DNA of 60,525 nucleotides, from assembly GCA_019428945.1 (NCBI GenBank), contig JAHYJM010000007.1:1-60525 (forward strand), read 5' to 3'. Source of the stretch: Bacillota bacterium. GTDB taxonomy: Bacteria > Bacillota > Dethiobacteria > DTU022. The notes under the pieces are model-generated. The model was not told the origin of the DNA. It made no database searches and worked only from the letters and a program-made list of their open reading frames with translations. Below are positions 1-8,571 of this stretch, in pieces; within the stretch, counting starts at the first letter, position 1, and every line of letters begins with the position of its first letter. The position numbers and the translations under genes are program-made.

Positions 1-9
1 ATAAAACAT
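1..9 (-). CDS. possible start of next ABC permease gene, cut by window edge
   Basis: An ATG lies directly after the TAG stop of the DppB-like gene and gives only three codons (Met-Phe-Tyr) before the edge. In dipeptide/oligopeptide ABC operons the second permease (DppC/OppC) normally follows the first, and the zero-gap junction would fit translational coupling. Only position and operon logic support this; there is no protein sequence to judge. Confidence 0.3.
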
Positions 10-930
10 CTATTCAAATTTAATTCTCGGATTAGCTACAGCAATCAATATATCAGCCACAATGTTGGCAACAATAACACAAATAACAAGGAATATGAGC
101 ATTCCCTGGACCATAGGGTAATCACGCATCAAAATCCCCCTGACCAGCAGCTGACCCATCCCCGGCCGGGCAAAAACCATTTCTAGAGCAACACTCCCGG
201 CAAGAAGCCAGCCAAGACTGAGGCCCATAATTGTAATCACAGGAAGCAGGGCATTACGCAGAGCATGGCGATAGATGACTACCCGTTCCGATAAGCCTTT
301 GGCCCGAGCAGTCCTGATGAAATCCTGCTGCATTACTTCAAGCATGCTCGAGCGCATAACCCGGCTAATCAGAGCAGCCCCGGCTGTGCCGAGAGCAACT
401 GCAGGAAGAATTAACTGTGCAAAAGTGCCATACCCCGAAGTTGGAAGAATAGGCAATTTCACAGCGAAGGCGAGCATCAGCAAAATACCGAACCAAAAAG
501 CAGGTATAGATACCCCCAAAAGTGATCCGAAAAGAGCAACCTGATCAATAATAGATCCATGTTTAACTGCAGAAATAATACCCGCCGGAATACCGATCGC
601 TAATGATACAAAAAGGGCAGCCAGGCTCAGCTCAAGCGTAATGGGCAGAGATATCCTGATCAGATCGGCAACAGGCCGGTTCCTTGTTATAGACATGCCA
701 AAATCGCCCTTTATGATTCGGCCGAGAAAGGTAAAATACTGAACATAGGCAGGTTGATCAAGACCCCAGTCCCGGGTGATCCTTTCAATCCTCTCCGGCG
801 TAGCTCTCTCCCCCGCCAGAAGCAGGACAGGGTCTCCCGGAGTAAGCTGCAGCATTAAAAATACTATTAATGATGCAACAAGAAGGACCGGTATTATTCC
901 CAGTAATCGTTTGATAAAATATGATAGCAT
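10..930 (-). CDS. dppB: dipeptide/oligopeptide ABC transporter permease, DppB/OppB type
   Basis: This is an inner-membrane permease subunit that with a DppC partner forms the channel for peptide or nickel-type import. The 306-residue product begins with a typical DppB amphipathic/TM start (MLSYFIKRLLGIIPVL), has a TPGDP segment near residue 30, about six membrane segments, and the EAA-loop region around 'RTARAKGLSERVVIYRHALRNA' expected to contact the ATPases. The ATG at 930 is preferred over one 33 bases upstream because GGAGGAG lies 8 bases before it and the family starts there. It follows the DppF gene by 4 bases, in the order D-F-B-(C). The substrate-binding protein is not in the window, so peptide rather than nickel or opine specificity is inferred. 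Confidence 0.9.
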   Translation of the reverse strand: MLSYFIKRLLGIIPVLLVASLIVFLMLQLTPGDPVLLLAGERATPERIERITRDWGLDQPAYVQYFTFLGRIIKGDFGMSITRNRPVADLIRISLPITLELSLAALFVSLAIGIPAGIISAVKHGSIIDQVALFGSLLGVSIPAFWFGILLMLAFAVKLPILPTSGYGTFAQLILPAVALGTAGAALISRVMRSSMLEVMQQDFIRTARAKGLSERVVIYRHALRNALLPVITIMGLSLGWLLAGSVALEMVFARPGMGQLLVRGILMRDYPMVQGMLIFLVICVIVANIVADILIAVANPRIKFE

Positions 931-934
931 TTTC

Positions 935-1984
935 TCACTCCTCCCCAGACCGTTCCGGGTCAAAGGAACAGACAGGTCCTTCGCTTTTATCTACCAGATG
1001 GCAGGCAACAAAATGCCCACTGCCGCAATGATCAAATGAAGGCTCAACTTCTCTGCATATATCTTCGGCCAGCCAACAACGGGTATTAAAACAGCAGCCC
1101 AGACCACGATCTTGCGCACTGGGCACGGAACCTTCAAGGATTATTCTTTTCTTTTCCAGCCTCGGATTTGGTACGGGTACAGCCGATAAAAGCGCCTTTG
1201 TGTAAGGGTGCAGTGGCGCGCTGTATAAATCAACCCTGTGGGCAAGCTCAACAATTTTGCCAAGGTACATAACTGCGATACGGTCAGATATGTGCTTTAC
1301 CACAGAAAGATCGTGCGAAATAAAGAGGTAAGTTAAACCAAACTCTTGCTGTAAATCTTCAAGCAGGTTGATTGTTTGAGATTGAATTGACACATCAAGA
1401 GCTGAAACCGGTTCATCGCAGACAATAAATTTAGGGTTTAGAGCAAGCGCTCTGGCCACACCGATTCGCTGCCTCTGTCCACCGGAAAATTCATGAGGAA
1501 AACGCTTTGAATGTGAGGGGCTCAACCCTACGACTTCAAGCAACGAGGCAACTCTCGTTTTCAGTTCGGCCTTTTTATGAACACCATATATGATCAGCGG
1601 TTCAGAAACTATTTCTTCAACCGTCATTCTCGGGTTTAATGAATCGCAGGGATCCTGGAATATTATTTGCATGTTTCGACGGAAATCGCGAAGATCTTTT
1701 TTCGACAGGTTAAACACATCAGTATCTTCAAAATAGACATTCCCGGATGTAGCTTTCTCCAGGCAAATGATCACACGGCCCAATGTCGTTTTACCACAAC
1801 CCGATTCACCAACGAGACCCAATGTTTCTCCCCTCAGGATATCAAAACTTACTCCATCAACAGCTTTCAAAAAATCGCTTTTGAGCGACATAAGCCCTTC
1901 TCTTACCGGAAACCATTTTGTAAGCTGATCCACTTTGATTAAAGTTTCAGCACCAACTGTCACTTCCAGTTCGGTGATGTTCAA
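935..1984 (-). CDS. dppF: dipeptide/oligopeptide ABC transporter ATP-binding protein, DppF/OppF type
   Basis: This cytoplasmic ATPase powers the peptide importer with its DppD partner. From the preferred start, the Walker A is at about residues 59-66 (GESGCGKT), the ABC signature FSGGQRQ at about 166-172 and Walker B FIVCDEP at about 186-192. A C-terminal Cys-containing oligopeptide-transporter extension (around '[11 protein letters not shown]') follows. I take TTG at 1984 as the start: GGGAGG sits 10 bases upstream and the codon lies one base after the dppD stop. An ATG-type reading from 2023 would overlap dppD and add an unlikely N-terminus. The downstream dppB follows at 4 bases, so the genes are clearly co-transcribed. 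Confidence 0.9.
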   Translation of the reverse strand: MNITELEVTVGAETLIKVDQLTKWFPVREGLMSLKSDFLKAVDGVSFDILRGETLGLVGESGCGKTTLGRVIICLEKATSGNVYFEDTDVFNLSKKDLRDFRRNMQIIFQDPCDSLNPRMTVEEIVSEPLIIYGVHKKAELKTRVASLLEVVGLSPSHSKRFPHEFSGGQRQRIGVARALALNPKFIVCDEPVSALDVSIQSQTINLLEDLQQEFGLTYLFISHDLSVVKHISDRIAVMYLGKIVELAHRVDLYSAPLHPYTKALLSAVPVPNPRLEKKRIILEGSVPSAQDRGLGCCFNTRCWLAEDICREVEPSFDHCGSGHFVACHLVDKSEGPVCSFDPERSGEE

Positions 1985-1985
1985 A

Positions 1986-2993
1986 TTAAACCAGCCTCCC
2001 TTCGGGTTTTTTATCGGCAACAAGCCAGCAGCTCACGCTGCGATTTTCTCCCAGGTTAGTAATATGTGGCTCTTCCATTCTGCATTTTTCCATAGCAAAA
2101 TTACAGCGGGGGTGAAACTTACAGCCCTGGGGAAGGGAGGAAAGATCAGGCACTGTGCCAGGAATTACCTGCAGCCGATCCTTGATTTCGTCTATCCTGG
2201 GAAGTGAATCCAGAAGACCGCGGGTATAGGGATGTTTGGGATCCTCAAAGAGAGTAATCACATCAGCCTCTTCAACTATTTTGCCACCATACATAACAAT
2301 TACCCTTTCAGCAACTTCGGCTATGACACCGAGATCATGGGTGATAAACATAATTGCTGTGCCGATTTCTCTTTTTAGTTTTTTCATCAGCTCCAGAATC
2401 TGTGCTTGTATAGTTACATCGAGGGCAGTGGTCGGTTCATCGGCGATCAGCAGTTTAGGATTGCATGAAAGAGCCATGGCGATCATCACCCGCTGTCGCA
2501 GGCCGCCTGAAAGTTGAAAAGGGTAAGACCTGAAACGCAAATCTGGTTGGGGGACACCAACCAGATCAAACATCTCTATCGTTTTTTCTTTTGCTTTTTG
2601 CTTTGATAGATTCTGGTGCAGACGGAAAACTTCAACCAACTGATCCCCGACTGTCATTACAGGGTTTAAAGAAGTCATCGGTTCCTGGAAGATCATCGAA
2701 ATATGATTTCCTCTGACTTTACACATTTCATGATCATTCTTCTGAAGGAGATCTTCATTTTCAAAAAGAATCGTTCCTGCTTCGATTTTACCAACGCGTT
2801 TGGGGATTAATCCCATCACGCTTAGCGAGGTCACGCTCTTGCCGCATCCCGATTCACCCACAATGCCAAGGGTTTCACCACTCTTGATCTTAAAGCTAAC
2901 CCCATCAACTGCTTTTACTACTCCGCCGAAAGTATAAAAGTATGTTTTCAGGCCATTTACATCCAGCAGATTATAATTAGAACCTAAATTCAT
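1986..2993 (-). CDS. dppD: dipeptide/oligopeptide ABC transporter ATP-binding protein, DppD/OppD type
   Basis: This is the first gene of the leftward peptide-uptake operon and encodes the second ATPase subunit. Walker A GESGCGKS is at about residues 46-53, the Q-loop FQEP near 102, signature LSGGLRQ at 161-167 and Walker B LLIADEP at 181-187. The C-terminal extension has the typical GCKFHPRC motif of DppD/OppD proteins. ATG at 2993 is chosen because AAAGGTGG is 6 bases upstream; an ATG-equivalent 24 bases further up lacks a ribosome site. The gene opposite is a divergent-free gap of about 265 bases, where the operon promoter should lie. I saw only a weak CodY-like sequence there. Confidence 0.9.
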   Translation of the reverse strand: MNLGSNYNLLDVNGLKTYFYTFGGVVKAVDGVSFKIKSGETLGIVGESGCGKSVTSLSVMGLIPKRVGKIEAGTILFENEDLLQKNDHEMCKVRGNHISMIFQEPMTSLNPVMTVGDQLVEVFRLHQNLSKQKAKEKTIEMFDLVGVPQPDLRFRSYPFQLSGGLRQRVMIAMALSCNPKLLIADEPTTALDVTIQAQILELMKKLKREIGTAIMFITHDLGVIAEVAERVIVMYGGKIVEEADVITLFEDPKHPYTRGLLDSLPRIDEIKDRLQVIPGTVPDLSSLPQGCKFHPRCNFAMEKCRMEEPHITNLGENRSVSCWLVADKKPEGRLV

Positions 2994-3258
2994 CAAATTC
3001 CACCTTTCTAAAACCAATCAGCAGCGGTAATAATATACTTTGGGGTGCCGGGAATCCGGCAAACATTAACTTACAGATTAATAGGCTATTGTTCGCGATT
3101 AACATAATAATTCCCTGCAAAAATTATTATTTTCTCATAAAACTGTATTAAATGCAGATTCCACTATCTTTAAAGATTCGCTTAATCCAACTGGAAAATA
3201 CAAATTAAAAGAACTTTTGTATCTGGAGGTAAAAAAAGAAGAATATAGAGGAAGGTAA

Positions 3259-3909
3259 TCAGGAAGATTGCAGAAGCGCCCGGGCCGGAAGAGCTTCAAC
3301 ACCTTCTATCTTCAGCGGCATTAAAATAAGGGTGTAATCACCGGCTGGAACTTCAGCCAGCCGCAAACCTTCCAGGATCCAGATACCGGCTTTCAGCAGA
3401 GTTTTATGGGTATCATGCTCAGGTTGATCTCTTTCAATACCGAGGGCATCAATACCCACCCCTGCAACCCCTTTTTCTGTCAGGTATTCTGCCCCGCTTT
3501 TTTCCAGAAAAACAAATGAAAAATCGAAAATATCGTTTAAGGAATTTACTGTTTTAAGCAGAACAGAGCTTCCGGGCCTGATTAATGCTGCACCTGGAGG
3601 CGCTGTTTTTTCTTTCTCTTTCAGGTCAGAAACAGTGATTCGATCCCGGGAGAGCGAAGTAAAATCGAGAAGAACAGCGGAAGTGAAAAAGTTTTCTTCA
3701 CTCCATGATTCCGATGAATCTCCATCCGGAATCATATGCCTGGGCATATCAACGTGGGTACCGGAATGCAGGTCAAAATCGAGGCGGGTTTCATAGACTG
3801 AACCACTTTTAAAATCACTGCTAATTGTAAAGCGGGGTTTTTTATCATCCCTGTTCTTATACACGGTCATGTCAGGCTTTATAGCCATCGAAATGTCGTA
3901 GAGAACCAT
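3259..3909 (-). CDS. cyclase family protein (kynurenine formamidase/KynB-like)
   Basis: This 216-residue protein matches the metal-dependent cyclase/arylformamidase family (PF04199 type). The diagnostic metal-binding motif HSGTHVDMPRH is at about residues 48-58, and a conserved 'GVGIDALGIERDQPEH' stretch lies near 150-165. The family hydrolyses N-formylkynurenine or related amides and lactones. No tryptophan catabolic gene is nearby, so kynurenine is not assured as the substrate. GGAGG lies 8 bases before the ATG at 3909. The gene stands alone between the peptide operon and the broken zwf remnant, both on the same strand. Confidence 0.8.
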   Translation of the reverse strand: MVLYDISMAIKPDMTVYKNRDDKKPRFTISSDFKSGSVYETRLDFDLHSGTHVDMPRHMIPDGDSSESWSEENFFTSAVLLDFTSLSRDRITVSDLKEKEKTAPPGAALIRPGSSVLLKTVNSLNDIFDFSFVFLEKSGAEYLTEKGVAGVGIDALGIERDQPEHDTHKTLLKAGIWILEGLRLAEVPAGDYTLILMPLKIEGVEALPARALLQSS

Positions 3910-3954
3910 TTAACAAACCTCCATTTACAGCCAGTGTAAAATATTTATGAGAAC

Positions 3955-4590
3955 TCAGCTCCACCACTGCAGCCCAAGATCGGTAAGCATCCGGTCAGCT
4001 TCAGCCGGGCCCCAACTCCCTGGTTTATATGTATAACCATTTCGGGCTGACAGTTCATGACCCTTGCAGATGCTATCAACCAGGTCCCAGGACTTTTCAA
4101 TTTCATCCCAACTGGTAAAGCGCGATTTGTCACCGGCAATGGCATCGGCAATGAGCCGCTCGTATGCTTCGGGGGTATTGATACGGTAAGCGCAGGGCTG
4201 ACAAAAATCCATTGTAGCAGGAACGATCTCGTTTACGGTTGCCGGTTTTTTTATATTAAACTGAAAGGCGACCCCTTCCTTCGGCTGCACTTTTAAGGTA
4301 AGCAGATTAAGCAGACTGCTATCATCAACGCCAAGTCCTTCGATGATATTTCCGGTATAGCTGGCAGCCGGTTTCTTAAATTGAATTGATATACGGGCCT
4401 GTTTCTCCTCAAGATATTTGCCGGTGCGCAGAAAAAATGGCACACCCTGCCAGCGAGGTTTATCAACAGCAAGTTTCAGGGCTGCATAGGTTTCAGTCAG
4501 GGAATTTTCCTCTACATCTCTTTCCTGTCTGTAACCATCGTACTGACCGAGAATAATATTGTTCCCGGGGTCGCGAACAGATATCTTTAA
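3955..4590 (-). pseudogene. zwf: 3' half of glucose-6-phosphate dehydrogenase (zwf), remnant
   Basis: The translated segment matches the C-terminal half of Zwf: GQYDGYRQE, a TETYAALKLAVDK segment, GVPFFLRTGKYL and the end motif PGSWGPAEAD. About 210 residues remain out of the usual 480-500. The NADP-binding Rossmann domain and the catalytic lysine/histidine region are missing. Upstream the reading passes, with a change of frame, directly into a truncated gnd at about 4580-4592. There is therefore no start codon or ribosome site for a zwf product. I read it as the product of a deletion between neighbouring gnd and zwf genes; an assembly misjoin is the alternative. Confidence 0.85.
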
Positions 4591-5044
4591 GGAGCGGCTC
4601 CAGATAGGTAAAAGTTTCTTTAGGAGCGCCAATCATCATGCAGGCCTCTTTACGGGCGCCTTCAGGACCACCGCTGATACCGGCGTCAACGTAAACAAGT
4701 TTATGTTCCTCTAACCCTTCTGATCGTCTTAAGGAATCGTGATAATGAGAATTTCCGCCGTCGACAATAATTTCGCCAGGGCTTAGCAGGGGTATAAACT
4801 GGTCGATCATCCGGTCGACGGGATCACCGGCGGGCACCATAAGCCAGATCAGTTTTCTTGCGCTGAACATTTTGGTAAAAGCCACCGGATCACTTATGCC
4901 TTCAATATTATCACCTGAAACAGCTGCAGCCTTAACAGAACTGCGGCTTAAAGCAAAAACCCTGTGCCTCTTTTCAAGCATATTTAAAGCCAACGGGTAG
5001 CCCATCTTACCCAGACCGACTAAGCCAATTTCCATCGAAAACAC
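4580..5044 (-). pseudogene. gnd: 5' part of 6-phosphogluconate dehydrogenase (gnd), truncated and fused out of frame to zwf
   Basis: Residues 1 to about 155 look like the NAD(P)-binding domain of a decarboxylating 6-phosphogluconate dehydrogenase: IGLVGLGKMGYPLALNM, then IIVDGGNSHYHDS and DAGISGGPEGARKEACMMIG. After 'EPLLKDI' the similarity stops and the other frame becomes Zwf-like. The usual C-terminal helical domain is absent. The start is GTG at 5044 (AAGGAG 5 bases upstream) or ATG at 5035. The two frames differ by one base class, so no fusion protein would result without a frameshift. The original order gnd-zwf on one strand is a common arrangement. Confidence 0.85.
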
Positions 5045-5163
5045 CTTTTCTCCTTTTATTACTACTATCTTACCTTAAAACCTGCCGCTCAACAAACAAG
5101 AAAAAAACAGGCCCGTTATAACAAACGAACCTGTTTGAGCTACAAGAAGGGGTTGTGGTATTT

Positions 5164-5598
5164 TTAACCTTCTTTAATTTTGATCGTTCTGCTCTTCAGT
5201 TCATCGATCTTCGGCATTTCAATTTTCAGAACCCCGGATTTGAAGCTGGCTTCAACCTGATCGGCTTTTATCGGTACCGGCAGCTTGAAGCTGCGGTAGA
5301 AATTGCCTGCAGTTCGTTCCTGCCAGAGCAGATCACCTTCTATTGATTGCAGTTTCACTTCACCGGTAATTGTCAGAGTGTCATTATTGGTGGTGACCTC
5401 AACATCAGTTATCTCTGCACCAGGCAGATTAACCAGGGCTACAAGCGATCCTTCAGTATTGAAGAGATCAACCTGCGGATAAGAACTTTGCCCGCCTACC
5501 GGCCAGTTGCGGAAGAAGGCATCAGCAAATACCTGATCGATTCCGGAGCGAATTCGATCCATTTCATTACCGGAATTTCTCCTCACAATATCTTTCAT
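5164..5598 (-). CDS. hsp20: small heat-shock protein, Hsp20/alpha-crystallin family
   Basis: This 144-residue ATP-independent holdase binds unfolding proteins in the cytoplasm. The alpha-crystallin domain runs from about residue 42 to 144, with the conserved LPG near 58-60 and GVLKIEMPK at 122-130. A short N-terminal arm (MDRIRSGIDQVFADAF) precedes it. GGAGG lies 10 bases before the ATG. A perfect CIRCE operator lies 31 bases upstream of the start codon, downstream of a sigma-A-type promoter. HrcA-dependent heat induction is therefore the expected control, a step unlike the more common CtsR or sigma-B control of this family. Confidence 0.93.
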   Translation of the reverse strand: MKDIVRRNSGNEMDRIRSGIDQVFADAFFRNWPVGGQSSYPQVDLFNTEGSLVALVNLPGAEITDVEVTTNNDTLTITGEVKLQSIEGDLLWQERTAGNFYRSFKLPVPIKADQVEASFKSGVLKIEMPKIDELKSRTIKIKEG

Positions 5599-5629
5599 GA
5601 TGGTTATCCCTCCACATCAGTAGTTATTA

Positions 5630-5656
5630 TTAGCACTCTCTATCTTAGAGTGCTAA
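5630..5656 (-). promoter_or_regulatory. CIRCE element (HrcA operator)
   Basis: The sequence is TTAGCACTC, a 9-base spacer, then GAGTGCTAA, which equals the CIRCE consensus with no mismatch. It lies just downstream of the predicted -10 box and 31 bases before the hsp20 start codon. HrcA binding there would block transcription, and loss of HrcA activity in heat would release it. Confidence 0.95.
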
Positions 5657-5660
5657 TAAT

Positions 5661-5689
5661 ATTATGCAAAGTATTTTTTAGGCGATCAA
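5661..5689 (-). promoter_or_regulatory. sigma-A-type promoter of hsp20
   Basis: Reading leftward: -35 TTGATC (5689-5684), a 17-base spacer, and -10 CATAAT (5666-5661). The CIRCE element begins 4 bases after the -10, so it would cover the transcription start. The fit to consensus is moderate; its position relative to CIRCE is the strongest support. Confidence 0.6.
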
Positions 5690-5837
5690 GTATTAAATAT
5701 CGGGGAGAACAGTTATAATCAAATGATTTTAGCTAAGAATAGAGCTTATAACCACATTTCTCATTTTATCTTTAAATTTCACTTAATATCACCTTGTTTC
5801 TTTTAAGTCCACCTGTTGACCTAAAATCTCTGTTTCA

Positions 5838-5869
5838 CACCCTAAATTAAAGTATACTGATTTAGGGTG
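5838..5869. repeat. inverted repeat with 10-base arms in the hsp20-CBS intergenic region
   Basis: CACCCTAAAT at 5838-5847 is repeated in inverse as ATTTAGGGTG at 5860-5869, around a 12-base centre. It lies about 170 bases before the CBS-protein start and about 240 bases from the hsp20 start. There is no T-run on either side, so it is not a standard terminator. A protein-binding site or a structured leader is possible. The rest of the 5690-5946 stretch is AT-rich with no gene that I can see. Confidence 0.5.
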
Positions 5870-5946
5870 CATCTAATTATTGCCGGTTAAGCAATGGGGT
5901 AAACGGATCATATGACTTGGGTCCTGCAGGAAATCAGCTGTTTCTG

Positions 5947-5975
5947 TTGAAATATTTAACAAGCATAAATATTAT
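5947..5975 (+). promoter_or_regulatory. sigma-A-type promoter of the CBS-domain gene
   Basis: TTGAAA at 5947-5952, a 17-base spacer and TATTAT at 5970-5975. It lies 30 bases before the ATG of the CBS gene and overlaps no other gene. Confidence 0.6.
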
Positions 5976-6005
5976 GCCCTAAATAATTGTTAGGAGGGAA
6001 TAAAA

Positions 6006-6476
6006 ATGCTTCTAGCCAGAGATATTATGACCGCACCGACAATTTCCATAAATCAGGGTAAAACTGTTAAAGTGGCGCTGGATCTGCTTGCCGAACACAA
6101 TATCAGCGGTCTACCCGTTGTAGATGATGATGAGAATGTTGTGGGTGTTATATCCGGCAGCGATATTATGCGTTACTCCCAGAATAAAAAAGTATTACCG
6201 TCAAGCAGCACTTCTTTCTGGGTTTCACCTTACAGCGAAACAGATGATATAGCAACCATCCGGAACGGTTTCGAGGCTCTACACAGAACAATCATCAAAG
6301 ATGTGATGACCAAGAAGGTTTACACTGCCAACTTTGATACTCCTATATCAGAAGTGGCGCAACTGATGATAAAACGTAAAATAAACCGCGTTCCCGTCGT
6401 TACCGACGATAAAAAACTGGCCGGTATTATATCCAGGGCCGACCTGGTTAAATTTATGGCAGAAACAGAGAATTAA
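6006..6476 (+). CDS. CBS-domain pair protein
   Basis: The 156-residue protein consists of two CBS motifs (about residues 6-62 and 99-152) joined by a 35-residue insert. Each has the usual pattern DIMT/DVMT, a 'SGLPVVDDDENVVGVISGSDIM' or 'NRVPVVTDDKKLAGIISRADL' segment. Such stand-alone Bateman modules bind adenosine nucleotides and act as energy sensors or partner regulators; the partner is unknown here. TAGGAGGG lies 6 bases before the ATG. The gene is monocistronic, with its own promoter and a terminator 22 bases after the stop. Confidence 0.9.
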   Translation: MLLARDIMTAPTISINQGKTVKVALDLLAEHNISGLPVVDDDENVVGVISGSDIMRYSQNKKVLPSSSTSFWVSPYSETDDIATIRNGFEALHRTIIKDVMTKKVYTANFDTPISEVAQLMIKRKINRVPVVTDDKKLAGIISRADLVKFMAETEN

Positions 6477-6497
6477 TTTACTGCACGTCAAATATTT

Positions 6498-6533
6498 AAC
6501 CCCTTCCAATAATTAATGCTGGGAGGGGTTTTT
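6498..6533 (+). terminator. rho-independent terminator after the CBS gene
   Basis: AACCCCTTCC pairs with GGGAGGGGTT (one G-T wobble) around an 12-15 base loop and is followed by TTTT. It begins about 20 bases after the CBS stop codon. Confidence 0.75.
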
Positions 6534-6634
6534 AGATCTTAATAGGCTTTAATTTGGCCTGATAATAACCAGCGAAATAACAGCCGTACAAAAATCTCAG
6601 AGTAAGTAAGCTATGTTCTTATTCTTATAGATTA

Positions 6635-7036
6635 TCAAGCACTTCCCTCTTGATAAATTATTTCACCAACTTTTTCTGCGATTAAGAGCAGATGTTTTTC
6701 GAGATATGCCTGTTCCCCCCAGTTCATCTCAGACAACCATTTTGAAGCAAAACTATTTATTGAAAGCTCTTTGTCTTGGCGTTCTTCATAGGAATCGAAT
6801 AAAGAAAAGAGTAACCTAAGAATATGATCGCTAAGTGAACCTACCCACCAAGCTCCTGGCAGGTATGATCCTGATCTACTCTTATTAAACCTCATAGAAA
6901 CAACTGCTTGAGGAATAAAATCAAATCTTTCCTCTTCTACAATATTGCAATTTGGACAAGGCACTTTTTCATCATAAGGTATATATTGTGCTTTGCAATT
7001 ACTACAAGAATGATCGTAGTTTATATGTAGGGTCAT
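6635..7036 (-). CDS. hypothetical zinc-ribbon protein
   Basis: The 133-residue protein opens with two Cys pairs, CSNC at about 11-14 and CPNC at about 27-30, a small zinc ribbon. A predicted mostly helical part follows (WWVGSLSDHILRLLFSLFDSYEE). I do not recognise the family. GGAGG lies 8 bases before the ATG at 7036. It lies in the accessory stretch before tRNA-Gly, on the same strand as the ADP-ribosylglycohydrolase but separated by 170 bases, so co-transcription is uncertain. Its base composition is AT-rich like its neighbours. Confidence 0.65.
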   Translation of the reverse strand: MTLHINYDHSCSNCKAQYIPYDEKVPCPNCNIVEEERFDFIPQAVVSMRFNKSRSGSYLPGAWWVGSLSDHILRLLFSLFDSYEERQDKELSINSFASKWLSEMNWGEQAYLEKHLLLIAEKVGEIIYQEGSA

Positions 7037-7207
7037 TATTTATACCTCCGATGAATTAGTAACTCAACTGTTCATTCTATTATCCTGGAATATCGTGACA
7101 TTAATAGGTTATTAAACCAACCTATACCTTGTTGTGATACCTTTTCTTTTTAAAAAGCTCTCAGAACGCCCCAGGTTAGGTCTGAGGGGTATTAAGGATA
7201 GAGAGAT

Positions 7208-8242
7208 TCAGTACACCTTATGTTTCTGATAAAAGCCTAATAGGTCATCAGCCATCTTCATGATTACCTCTTTTAATTCAAGCTTCCCTACCCACTCTTC
7301 TGGAATACTGCTCAAACCAAGATAAGCTCCTACTATGTTTCCTGTTATCGCTCCAGTGCTGTCGCTATCTCCGCTGTGATTAACCGAAGCAACAATTGCT
7401 TTTCTATAATCATCTTTATGTTTTAAAGAACAATATACTGCAATAGCCAGAGACTCTTCACCGACCCAGCCTTCTCCAAGGATCTTTATTGCTTCACTAT
7501 CTGGCAGTTCACTATCAACCAGCTCTACTGCTTTCTCAAGGATTACAGCACATTCTTCATGCCCTTCATGAGTTTTAAGAGCTGCCAATGCTCCTTCTAC
7601 AGCTTCTTCAAGATTACTACCTTCAATAGTTGAAGCGATAATATATGCTAAAGCTCCTGCTGACAGATAACCTGAGGGATGACCATGTGTGATAACAGCA
7701 AATTCAGCTCCCATCTCGAACGCTTTCTCTTTTGGGTAAGCCAAACCTGCTGGAGCTACTCTCATCACTCCTCCGCAGCCTTTACTATTATTTAAAGGTT
7801 TTTCTAAAGTTCCTTTTTCTTTACTTAAAAGAGCCGATAAGCAAGTATTGCCCGGAGCTCTACTAGCATGAAGTTCTTTTTCTTCCAACAACCAGCCATC
7901 ATAAATCTCGTTGAACTCTTCAAACTTAGGATAGCCCTGAGTTATTAACCATCTGAGGTAGGCATGGGATACACTTAATGATGCTTGTTCAATCCTATTA
8001 CCGCTATTATTGCTATCAGCTCTTAAGATACCTTCTGCTGTAAACAAGGTCATCTGGGTATCATCTGTTATCTCTGCCAAGCCTGATTCACCACAAACTA
8101 AATCAGTGATGCCTGCTTCTCCATATTTCTCCCTAATAGCATCGATACTGAGAAATTCAACAGCAGAACCGAACGCATCTCCGATTGCTCCTCCTATTAG
8201 GCATCCCCTGTAATGCTCCTTATTTTTTTTCATGGTCAGCAA
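7208..8242 (-). CDS. ADP-ribosylglycohydrolase (DraG/ARH family)
   Basis: The 344-residue enzyme would remove ADP-ribose from proteins, nucleic acid or small molecules. Visible family marks are the N-terminal 'GCLIGGAIGDAFGSAVEF' segment, the metal-binding TDDT at about 59-62, HGHPSG in the middle and GDSDSTGAI at about 291-299, which supplies the second set of metal aspartates. The start is TTG at 8242 (GGAAGG 4 bases upstream) or ATG at 8233; both keep all motifs. It has no toxin or nitrogenase-type ADP-ribosyltransferase beside it, so the substrate is open. Neighbouring mobile-element remnants make horizontal acquisition possible. Confidence 0.9.
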   Translation of the reverse strand: MLTMKKNKEHYRGCLIGGAIGDAFGSAVEFLSIDAIREKYGEAGITDLVCGESGLAEITDDTQMTLFTAEGILRADSNNSGNRIEQASLSVSHAYLRWLITQGYPKFEEFNEIYDGWLLEEKELHASRAPGNTCLSALLSKEKGTLEKPLNNSKGCGGVMRVAPAGLAYPKEKAFEMGAEFAVITHGHPSGYLSAGALAYIIASTIEGSNLEEAVEGALAALKTHEGHEECAVILEKAVELVDSELPDSEAIKILGEGWVGEESLAIAVYCSLKHKDDYRKAIVASVNHSGDSDSTGAITGNIVGAYLGLSSIPEEWVGKLELKEVIMKMADDLLGFYQKHKVY

Positions 8243-8299
8243 GATACCTTCCTATATGTGGTAAATTCCATCCATTTTTATTGACCGATTTCAAATTAT

Positions 8300-8416
8300 T
8301 CAATAACTGAGGGTTTCAAACACATTAAACTGGCTCAGCATATTTTCAAGCTTATCTAATTCAGGGTTTTTTAGAATGAAGTCTTCAAGCAATTCTTCCT
8401 CATTACAATCATTCAT
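8300..8416 (-). pseudogene. 38-codon remnant resembling the N-terminus of a PD-(D/E)XK nuclease-like protein
   Basis: The reading begins ATG at 8416 with GGAGG 8 bases upstream and ends at TGA after 38 codons. The central 'LDKLENMLSQFNVFETLSY' resembles the N-terminal 'LExLLSxFNIFExLG' signature of the PDDEXK_4-type nuclease family. These proteins are normally 300 residues or more and continue with 'RQExRHSxFLAxLLDP', which is absent here. I infer a truncated gene. A genuine micro-protein is the alternative, since the ribosome site is intact. Confidence 0.45.
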
Positions 8417-8571
8417 TAGGAGAACCTCCATCAATTGTGAGGCTTATATAAACTAAATGACTTTATTATCGGGGTCACGCAATAATCATAATATATGGAC
8501 ACTTACTTCACGATTTAATGGAAGTAGTAAGTTTTTGACCCAAACCCGTTATAATTAGACACGTTTAATGG

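Noticed and set aside
3106-3258. 50-codon open stretch on the plus strand ending in TAA
   Set aside because: It has no start codon and simple Lys/Leu-rich composition; probably a chance frame in AT-rich DNA.
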